From: Methylococcaceae bacterium
GTDB taxonomy: Bacteria; Pseudomonadota; Gammaproteobacteria; Methylococcales; Methylomonadaceae
Length of the DNA stretch: 64,000 bases
Direction: 5' to 3'
NCBI GenBank assembly: GCA_030693065.1
Contig: JAUYBL010000002.1
Coordinates: forward strand, 44,772 to 108,771
A program made the position numbers and the translations under genes. Of this stretch, positions 48,074 through 56,900 are shown piece by piece. The notes under the pieces are model-generated. The model ran no database searches. It saw only the letters and a program-made list of their open reading frames with translations, and had not been told where the DNA came from. Position 1 is the stretch's first letter, and the number at the start of each line of letters is the position of its first letter.

Positions 48074-48685
48074 TCAAACTCGCAGCAACCCGCGCTGTAA
48101 CTGAATACACCACCCCGCCGCGGCAATCGCCAATAACCAGCGGCCACCCATTTCGCAAAACACCATCCACTCCACAAACCAGGGCACCGGCCGGGGATGG
48201 TTACCTGACAAGGCAACCTCCTGAAAAGATATTTCCAGGGTGCCTAGCAGCTGCGCTGGTAACGTCGCCATGATCACCAGCACCGCTGTTAGCAAGCCAA
48301 ATGCGAGTAACCAGAAACGTTGTGTCCAACGCTGTACCGGCCAGACCAGCAGAATTGATCCTTCAATAACCAGCGGCACCAGTGCATGCAGCAAATGTGC
48401 AGATGCTTTCAACTCGATACCCGGCGGAATGCCAACACTGGCGTTGATATACAGCGGATGAAGCACCCAGGCCGATAACTCGATGGTATCGTCAGGTAAG
48501 GCTTGCGTTGACTGGATCAGTTTCAAACTAGGCGAAATTGCGGACGTCATCGCCATGATAACTGCCTTAATTAAAGGAAATAGGCCTTTCGCAAGCCATT
48601 CCCCGAAATACCAAACCAAGCCGGATAACACCAGCCATGCCAGCAAGCCTTTCAGGATCAAAGTAAACAATTCACGCCGGCTCAT
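48074..48685 (-). CDS. Exosortase H-associated membrane protein
   Basis: A 203-residue multi-spanning membrane protein resembling the partner protein encoded beside exosortase H. It has four hydrophobic regions (about 10-45, 110-130, 140-165, 178-196), with a soluble loop (SPSLKLIQSTQALPDDTIEL) in between. The combination of overlap with the exosortase gene by 14 bp, hydrophobic pattern and position supports the call. Its role in the sorting complex is not established. It is the last gene of the leftward cargo operon. Confidence 0.78.
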   Translation of the reverse strand: MSRRELFTLILKGLLAWLVLSGLVWYFGEWLAKGLFPLIKAVIMAMTSAISPSLKLIQSTQALPDDTIELSAWVLHPLYINASVGIPPGIELKASAHLLHALVPLVIEGSILLVWPVQRWTQRFWLLAFGLLTAVLVIMATLPAQLLGTLEISFQEVALSGNHPRPVPWFVEWMVFCEMGGRWLLAIAAAGWCIQLQRGLLRV

Positions 48686-49253
48686 GAGTTTTGTTCATCG
48701 AACCGAACGCCCACCAAGCAAAATAGCTACATCCGACAATTACCATCAAGGTCGGCGCCAAATAGGTATGAATCACCATAAACCAGACGGGGTAGTAAGC
48801 GATGACAAAATACAAAGCGCTGATACGCACTAGATTAAGCAGATAAATCAAGCCGATGCCCAGTAACAGACCGATCAGTTTACGGCTGAACTTTGACGGA
48901 AAAACCACAATAGCGGACACCACCAAAAATAATACCCCGGCTCCATCGCAGCCGCGCACAATCTCCAGATCGGCTTTGGCGGACAGCAAGTGATTTTGCT
49001 TTGCCAACACCTGTTCCAACGGGGTGATCCAATTGATAAGATCGGCGCAAATTGTCACCACCCCGTGGTGATAGATCACATTGGCGAACAGGTCGTCCGG
49101 AATCTGAAAATAACCGTAGTTTAGTAGTGCATAACAGCCGACAAATAGAACGAACAGTAGCCATTCATTAACTCTACTTGTCCGTAGCTGATTAGAACCA
49201 AGACCCACAGGCGTTGGTTTAGGCACCCGATCCAACGACTTTTCTTTTTTCAT
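48672..49253 (-). CDS. xrtH: Exosortase H (XrtH)
   Basis: A 193-residue integral membrane cysteine protease/transpeptidase that processes proteins with a C-terminal IPTLxxWG-type sorting signal. The three exosortase catalytic residues are present: Cys102 in VRGCDGAG, Arg143 in LLNLVRISALYF and His162 in MVIHTYLAPT. Helices span about 30-50, 106-120, 127-150, 152-185. Its likely in-cis substrate is the alpha-toroid protein at 58440-59801, encoded in the same transposon. Exosortases are usually chromosomal, so a Tn3-borne copy is unusual. Confidence 0.88.
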   Translation of the reverse strand: MKKEKSLDRVPKPTPVGLGSNQLRTSRVNEWLLFVLFVGCYALLNYGYFQIPDDLFANVIYHHGVVTICADLINWITPLEQVLAKQNHLLSAKADLEIVRGCDGAGVLFLVVSAIVVFPSKFSRKLIGLLLGIGLIYLLNLVRISALYFVIAYYPVWFMVIHTYLAPTLMVIVGCSYFAWWAFGSMNKTHEPA

Positions 49254-49375
49254 CTGTCAAGCCAGGTTAATTTAATAACGGTAACGGGTGATGGGATTAT
49301 ATGTGGTTTTCAGCAGTGATTTCTCGAACGATACGCTTCCTGGCGCGGCAGCAGCATCCTATGCCATCATGCCAC

Positions 49376-49549
49376 TCATGTCTCGTACCACGTTTTCAGT
49401 TTGCCAATAATGCGTTTTAGATGGGAGGCCTTCTTGGAATCGATTTTGTTCATTTCCTTGTAGATGGCATCCAACTTTTTCTGACAATCTTCAGCGTCAT
49501 TCTTTAAATCGATTAACGCGTGGATTTGGTCTTTGGTTAATTCCGCCAT
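49376..49549 (-). CDS. Small coiled-coil ORF (57 aa), function unknown
   Basis: A 57-residue ORF beginning MAELTKDQIHALIDLKNDAE and ending LKTWYET, with regular leucine/isoleucine spacing (IHALIDL, LDAIYKEM, LKRIIGKL) that predicts a helical coiled coil. Upstream is a weak AGGT. It lies inside the cargo region between xrtH and the DUF416-like gene, same strand. No family recognised; it may be an adaptor or a regulator of the module. The stretches on either side (49254-49375, 49550-49747) hold no other ORF I can support. Confidence 0.5.
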   Translation of the reverse strand: MAELTKDQIHALIDLKNDAEDCQKKLDAIYKEMNKIDSKKASHLKRIIGKLKTWYET

Positions 49550-49747
49550 AACGGGTTACCTGATTGTGTTTAGTATCGATACCGCCTTGATTTTTAGGGC
49601 CTTAGCGCCGCACACACATAAGGCTGATTAACCTGCCGAAGTTGCATTGCCTAGCTGCGAATCCACCTTACGGTCTTAAAGAGCAATCTTGACATCTGTC
49701 GGCTGCATCCTACTGTTAGCGCACCTTACCGCGAAACTAGTTTCCTA

Positions 49748-50512
49748 TCAGCGAATCTTATTGCGATAATTTCCAGAGAAGATGAGCAGCGAGGTATCCT
49801 CTGCATGTTTTTTGATTAGAGGGATCATTTCCTGAGAAATATCCATGGGCAGGGCTTCCAGAAATTTCAAATCATCTAACTGTTGTTGAAGCTCTTGCTT
49901 CATGAGTGGATGCCCCATGATTTCCTGAAAACCTAATGAGCGTGGTGGGGTTGCCGCGACGTCCTGCGCATATAACGCCACTGTGTCGCTAGCCAACCCA
50001 GCAGCTTCCACAACGTGATCAACATTATCATCCGCGAGAAAACTCATCATGCCCGCAACTGAAAGAGCTGCATTCAAAGCTGCCGAAATCAAAGGATGAT
50101 TAAATTCCTCGGTATCTGGAGCACTATCGAGACACTCTTCAGCTAATTCACCATAATTTGAGAGGTTCCCTATTCCAGCCAAACATGACCAAGCATCGTC
50201 TAAACATCTCCGGTACAGAGATATGTCATAGTTTGTCTCAACAGCAAATCTATTAAGTGCGGGCATCATACGCTCACATAGAAGAAGCATAAATGCCAGC
50301 TGCCTATCTCTTGAAAAAGAGCCAAGACTGTGTTTCAGGATGGAATTGTTGAGGTCTGTAGTCACTATACTTCCTACTTTTTCAATGGCCTTAGAGGCGG
50401 AACGCTTTGCTCCTGAAGGAATTGCGCACAAGATGGACAGATAGGCCTGCTTGCAGCTGAACCGACTGGCGTCAGGGCTAGCTCCCTGGCAGCGTTGATT
50501 TTCCAGTTTCAT
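49748..50512 (-). CDS. DUF416-like putative immunity protein
   Basis: A 254-residue cytoplasmic all-helical protein. The core LLLCERMMPALNRFAVETN followed by SLYRRCLDDAWSCL matches the DUF416/YjaG family pattern, a family often found beside polymorphic toxins as immunity proteins. The ATG at 50512 (MKLENQRCQ) is chosen because longer starts run deep into the upstream gene; it overlaps that gene by 35 bp. Position two genes after a toxin-type Rhs protein supports an immunity role, which is inferred. Confidence 0.72.
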   Translation of the reverse strand: MKLENQRCQGASPDASRFSCKQAYLSILCAIPSGAKRSASKAIEKVGSIVTTDLNNSILKHSLGSFSRDRQLAFMLLLCERMMPALNRFAVETNYDISLYRRCLDDAWSCLAGIGNLSNYGELAEECLDSAPDTEEFNHPLISAALNAALSVAGMMSFLADDNVDHVVEAAGLASDTVALYAQDVAATPPRSLGFQEIMGHPLMKQELQQQLDDLKFLEALPMDISQEMIPLIKKHAEDTSLLIFSGNYRNKIR

Positions 50513-50972
50513 ATATAAGATGACCCGCACTTTGTCGAGAATGAAGATAGTCAGCAACTTGTTGAGCTTGCTCTGCATCAAATGCACTAAGAGCCAACAA
50601 ATTTTCTGATGACCACTCAATCTCAACTGTTAAGCTTTCCATGTGTTTAACTACCTCATCTCTAATTCCTGGATAAGTTGAATCTCCAAACCAAACCCTA
50701 AAAGTGTATTGACCTGAAGCCGCAACCACACGTTGTACGATATAGCTATCATCTGTTTCCACTTCATCGCCTAATGCAAGATCGAATGCAAAAAATGGAA
50801 TGCAGCAAATGGAAAATCGTTTCTCATCTAACCGTATAGCCCATAGTTGCTCCCATTCACTGCGGTTGTTTTTTTCTTCCAGATGAGCCCGAATAATAAA
50901 ATTAGCCTTATCACGCCAGACAGGGCTATTGTGAACTGCCACATACTCACCGGCTTGAAAAATCTTACTCAT
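50478..50972 (-). CDS. DUF4265 protein, putative immunity protein
   Basis: A 164-residue protein of the DUF4265 type: IPFFAFDLALGDEVETDDSY then VVAASGQYTFRVWF and LLALSAFDAEQAQQVADYL are the family's recognisable blocks. The ATG at 50972 is chosen for its GAGGG ribosome-binding site 6 bp upstream. It begins 14 bp after the Rhs stop, the usual place for the immunity gene of an Rhs nuclease toxin. Binding to the HNH module is an inference. Confidence 0.78.
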   Translation of the reverse strand: MSKIFQAGEYVAVHNSPVWRDKANFIIRAHLEEKNNRSEWEQLWAIRLDEKRFSICCIPFFAFDLALGDEVETDDSYIVQRVVAASGQYTFRVWFGDSTYPGIRDEVVKHMESLTVEIEWSSENLLALSAFDAEQAQQVADYLHSRQSAGHLIYETGKSTLPGS

Positions 50973-50986
50973 TTCTACCCTCATAG

Positions 50987-53900
50987 TTACCAATGTTTAG
51001 GAGGCCAATCACCAACATAATCAGGAGGAGGTGTTTTTGGAAAATCACCTGCACCTTTTGATGCATTGCAATGAGGGCAGGCTAACTGCGCGTTATCCAA
51101 AGTGGCGTTTCCACCGAGTGCCCTTGGTATAGAGTGATCCACTTGTACTGCTGTACCTTCCATCTGGCAAAAAACACAAGTTGCAGTTGGATTTTCTGCT
51201 TTTGCAGCGTTTTTTACGCTTTCAGGGAAGCGTTGGCCTGCTGTTATACCGTCTGCAGAGCCAAGTTTAATTGTGGGTACATTAGTTGCCCTCGCCACAA
51301 CATCTTGCCCTGCATTAACAATATTATCGACTTTATTAACCCCCCGCACCACGCTAATAGATTCGGAGACGAAGGGGATAAGCCCAAGCCCTCTTTCCCA
51401 GCCGGAGAGTTGTTGCCCACCGAAAAGCGATTTACCCGTGGCTGCGCCATAAACATCGGCATAGAAACCCGCCGGTGAAATACCAACGCCAATGTCGGCG
51501 ACAGTACCGCCGTAGTTATTAACATAACTAATCCCCTCCGTTTGCGCCCATGTCGACACCGCTCGTGCCATCAACCCATTCGGATCATTAAAATTGATCG
51601 GGTTGTTGCCGACGTAAGCATAGCGGTTGATGCCATCCGCATAACCCAACGGGTCTCTTGCGGTAAACCGGCCCTGATTGGGGTCGTAGTACCGTGCCCG
51701 GTAGTAGTTCAGCCCGCTTTGATCCGGTTCCCGGCCAGTGTAGCCGTATTGCGGAACGGTGCCGGTGCCTGCGAGTTTTGTGCCGAAGGCATCGAAGCGT
51801 TGCGTGGCGGTGACGGCCTTGGTGGCATTGGTGGTAGCAAGCACGGAGCCTAAGCCGTCCTGGTGGTAGTAAGCCGCGGTGGCGCTGGGGTCGCCGATGT
51901 TGCCGGTGAGCCGTGCCAGCGGGTGGTCAAGACCTGCTTGCACATACAGGGCGTTGGGCGTGGTCCAGCCGGTATTGGGGTATTCACCGTAGATAGCTTG
52001 ACCGTCGTAGAGATAGTTGGTCGTGGTTGCCGCTTCGGTCTTCTGGATTCTGCGGCCTTGGTCGTCGTAGCGGTATTGTCCGGTGGTAACGCTGTTGACC
52101 TGGAATTGCGCCAGTTGGTTAAAGCTGTTCCAGCCAGTTTGGTTAACGGTAGTGCCGGTACAGGCGCTGTTGCTGGCCCTTGTGACAGTGCCGCCGCTGC
52201 ATTTTTGGGTTTGTTGGCCGTTGTTATCGTAGAGAGTGGCTTCCAGCAGTGCGCCGGTCAGGTTGGTTTGACGGACTTCGGTCAGCTGGTTAGCGGCATC
52301 AAATTTAGTGGCGGTGGTGCTGGTCACCGGATTGCCGAGCTGCTTTTGCACCCGGTTGTTAAAGGTGTCGTAGGCGTAGCGTTGCTGTTGCGCGGCGGTG
52401 CCGTTGTCGACCTGGGTAAGGCGGTCGAGCGCATCGTAACTGTAGGTGGTGTTAAGCGTGGCCTGGCCGGAGAGGGTTTCCTGGTTAGCTTTGCGTCGGC
52501 CTAAGCCGTCGTAGCTGTATTGGCTTTGGGTCAGGAGGGTGGCGGCGTTTTTGTGGCTGATCCGGCTTAAGCTGCCGTCACTGTTCCAGGCCAGGGTTTG
52601 GCTGATGCCGTTGGGGTAGCGCACTTCGGTTAAACGGCCGCCGTCGTCATAATCGAAGCCGTAGGTGTCGAAGTTGGGTGCCCACAGGCCGATCACGCGG
52701 CCGACCGGATCGTACAGGTAATGGCTGCTGCGGCCGTCGCTGTCGCTCAGGCTGTCGAGCAGGCCGCCGGGACTCCAGGCATAACTTAAAGTTTTGCCGC
52801 CGCGTGAGTCGGTGACCTCGTGCAACCGGTGAGCGGCATCGTAGGCGGTATCAAAAGCGACTTCCAGTGTGCTGCCGGGGCCTGCGCTCCAGGTCTCAGA
52901 ACGGGTGACTTGGCCTAACGGATTTCGGGTGTAATCGATTCTGCGGCCATCCTCGGCGGTAATGCTGTCGAGTTGGTGGCCGTAACCCCAGGTATAGGTC
53001 AGGGTGTGGCCGTTGGCGGTTTGCGCGGTTTTGATATTACCGTTCAGGTCGTAAGTGTAGGTGGTGAGCTGAGCGTTGGCGTCGGTCTCTTTGAGTCTGC
53101 GGCCGAAGTCATCAACGACATAACTGACTTGGGTGACGACGGTGTCGCTGGCAGAGCCGCCGGTGTCGACATCGATGGCGGTGCCGCCATCGCTAGTGGT
53201 CTTCCCGGCCTTAATTTCTTTCAGGTTGCCCAGGGTGTCGTAGACATAGCGGGTGACCGGCCGGATAGTTTGGTTGACGGTAATGGAGTTAGGATCGTTG
53301 TCGGTATAAGCGGCACCTGCGACACGGACCAGTTGGCCTAGGGCATTATAAGTGTTGAGGGTGTCGCGGGCGGCATCGGTTGAGCCTGCGGCGGGCTGCT
53401 CAGTGATTTTGATAACCTGGCCGAGCGCGTTGTAGTCGAACTGGCGGGCGCTGCCACTGGTGTAGCTGCCGATTTTAGGCTGGCTGATCTGTTTCAGGCG
53501 GCCGTCTTGGGTTGCATTCCAATAGCTGTAAGTGGTGGTGTTGCCGTTGGGATCGGTGACGGATTTTAGTCTTCCGGCGGCGTCAAGTTTACGGCTGACC
53601 GAGTGGTTGGCTTTGTCATAGGCTTTGGTCCAGCGGTTGACAGCGTCGTAGTCAAAACCCAGCGTATAAGCGTCGGGGTCGGTGAGCTGGGTGAGATTAC
53701 CGGCGGCATCGTATTGGTACTGAGTAGCGAAGCCGCCGGCATCGAGGGTTTTTTGCAGGCGGCCGACTTGATCGTAGATTCGGCTGGAAGAATCCCACAG
53801 TCGGGGTTGGCCGTTCTGGGTGAGTTTTAAGTCAGCATCGGTCAGACGGCCATCGCCATCGTAGTGGTAACTGCGAAGCTGTCCGGCAGCATCGGTGCCG

Positions 53901-56900
53901 GTGCTGGCCCTGCCGTCGCCGTCATAGCTGAATTGGGTCGACTGCCAGGCGGCGTCGATGCCTTGGGTAGTCCGGCCCAGCGGGTCGACGACTATGGCGA
54001 CGATGTCGGCCGGATCGGCGGCGTTGATTAAGCCGTCGCCGGTCTTGTCGCCCAGGCGGCTAAGCTGGGTAGGATACAGCGTGTTGGCATCAAACGCGGT
54101 GGTGACGGTAGGCCCGCTGCCACCGGCAAAGCTGCCCAGTGTAGCGCCAGTGAAGTCGCGCAAGATTTTGGTTACGGTTGGTTGACCGGTCGCCGTATCG
54201 TAATTCTGTTTAGTCCAGGCGGCGATGTCGGCAAGCGCCGGGGTAACGCCTGCGGTGGGTATTTTGCCGGTTTTCAATTGCAGGCTGTCGGTACGATTGC
54301 CTTTGGCATCGTATTTCAACAAGGTCCAGTTGCCCTTGGCGTCCTTGATGCGTTGCGGCGCATTGAAGGCGGTGAAATCGCTATATTCGCTGGTGGCGGC
54401 TGAGGGCTGGGTCATTTTGATGACGTTGCCGACGGCATCGTATTGGTATTGAACGCTCAATCCTGCCGGATCGGTTTCGGACAGGCGGTTGAACGGGTTG
54501 GCCGGATCATAGCTGTAAGTATGAGCTGCACCGGCTTCGTCGACAATGCGTAGCGGGTTGCCGTTGGCATCAAAGCTATGGCGGCGCTCAAAGCCGCGCT
54601 CGTTAACGGTCACCGTCTCGCGGCGAAAATCCTGGTAGCGGAAGGTGGTGGTTTCCGGCAGCAGGGTGCCGTTGTGATGACGTTGATGGCGGAACACCCG
54701 ACCATCAAGATAATAGGAAAAGCGCATGCCCTCGCCTTGCGGCAGGGTGGTGGTCTTTAAGGCATGGGCCAGATTCTGGCCGTCGGCGGCGCTGTAATAG
54801 GCATAGCTCATTGCGTTATGCTGGCTGGTTACCGCTAGCGGACTCTTGTAGCTGATTAAGTTACCGCCTGCGTCGTAGCCGTATTGGTGCGTTGCCAGCA
54901 CGGTGCCGGCGATGGCTTTGACGTCCACTTGGCTGAGTCGGCCCGCCGTATAAGTAAATGCCAGCTTGCGGCCCGGCCCGTCGGTGACATCCTTGAGCGT
55001 TTGATCGGCGTTATAGCTCAGCGTCAGGGTGTTGAGATTACGGTCTTTGATCGTTTGCAGCTTGGCAAACTGCCCGGCCGTGGCACCGGCGTTGCTTTCA
55101 AAGGCATAACGCAAGCCGTTCTTTTCGGTGACGCTCCAGCTGCCGTCAGCCTCGCGTTTAAGGGTAACGTAAACGCCCGGCGCGGCCTGAAAGGTACTGT
55201 TCACCGGTACGCTGGTGCCGGTCAGCTTAAAGAAGCGCTCCGAACCACTGCCGTCTTGCCAGCCGATTTTGACCGTACCGGCCTCGACGCCGTAAAAATT
55301 CAACTTGTGATTGAAACTGTGGGTCCAGCCGTAACCCAATGGCCCGTCTTTGGCATTGCGGCTGTTATAGTTGCGATCGAACACCAGCGGTAAGCCTCGG
55401 CCAGGGACGCTAATATCCCGCTCGCTGTGATAAAGGTTGCCGGTAGCCAAGTTGACCGGGTCACCGCCCCAACTTTGCAGGGCGTTCCAGCCATTGGATA
55501 AGGTGGTGGAGTTGAACGGCCAGAGACTGGAAATCGAGCTGGGGATGAAACTGTCGCGCGGGTAGAAGGTGCTGTCCGCACTGGGGTTGATCAAGGGGTA
55601 GCCGCCGGCGAGGTTGCCGGCGATAATGGCGGAAAAATAGCCTTTGCTTTGGTTTTCCACCATGAAGACCGCGCCATTCCAACTTTTTGGCTGAGGTGAG
55701 CCGTCGGTGTAGGCGATGGTTTTTTGGGGTATCGTCACGGTAGCCAGATCGGTAACAACCAAATTCCGGATCTGTGTCTGATACCCGGTCATAGTAGCAT
55801 CCATCGACGCAGTCCAGTTTGCATCGAAGGTGGCTGCGCTCATGGGTGGAGTGAAGGTCCGTAACGGGGTGCCTGTCTCACTGGCGAACTGCAACCCCCG
55901 CACTGTCGATACCGCATCGGTGCGGATTAACTCTTGCCAGATGTAATGTTCATAGGCCGAGGCGCTGTAGGCAAACAGTTTGAAGGTCGGCCAGGTTTCC
56001 GCAAGTTTGGCTGCGGCTTTCGCTTGTTTAGTCGCTGCTGAATCGGTGTTTAAAATTACGATAGTTGAATCGAGTTTGACGGGATGTGCGAGATTTCCTA
56101 GCACATCAATATACGGACCGCTCGGATGTACGGCAAACGGCAGATCGAACAGGTAGTCGACCTTAAGCCCCGCCGCTGTTAAACCCAGATGGGTGCCGCT
56201 TTCACCACTGACATCATTGAGCTGGCCTAGACGTTGTCCCGTGTCGGTAACGTAACGCAGATATTTTAAGAGGGCGATATGCAGAAATTCGCCTTCCGTC
56301 GCATCGTAGTTTGCCGCATTGGCCGGGGTCGGAGCGGTAGGAGTCCCCTGCACGGATTGGATCAGGCGATCGGCCCGTTCCGCCAACAAGCGGTCCGAAC
56401 CTTGCCGGGCGTAAGCCATCAGCGCATGATGGGCACCGGCTTTTATATTGGTGTAGACGGTTTTGTTAAAACAATGTAAGTCTGAATCGGGAGTAACGTT
56501 GGTTGGAATATCGTTGCGACAAGACGCCTGCTGTAAGGTCGTATCGCCCAGAGTGACCTTCATGATCAGGTTATGCGTGGTGCCCAGAGTCAGCGTGCCG
56601 GCACCCGTGGCTAGCGTCACGCCATCGAGTTTGATGACCGGATGAAGGTTGACCAAATTTGGCGGGCTGACCAAATCGCCATTCCAGCTATTCCAGATCG
56701 CGAGCGAAGCGCTGTCGGCCGGGACGTAGGAGAGCGTGATGCGTTGGTGTACAACTGAAGGCAGCGATACTTGTTGGTCGGCTACGAGAATTGTATTGTC
56801 GGCATTGCGCACCTTGATACCGAGCTGGTAACGGTGGCTGGTAGGCAGGCTGGCTGTTTCAGATGAGGAAGATCCGGACCAGCTGACGTATTGCACCACT

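Noticed and set aside
51542..55393. Several long plus-strand ORFs opposite the Rhs gene.
   Set aside because: They arise from GC-rich YD repeat codons read on the other strand; none has a plausible start site, and the minus-strand frame is clearly protein-coding.
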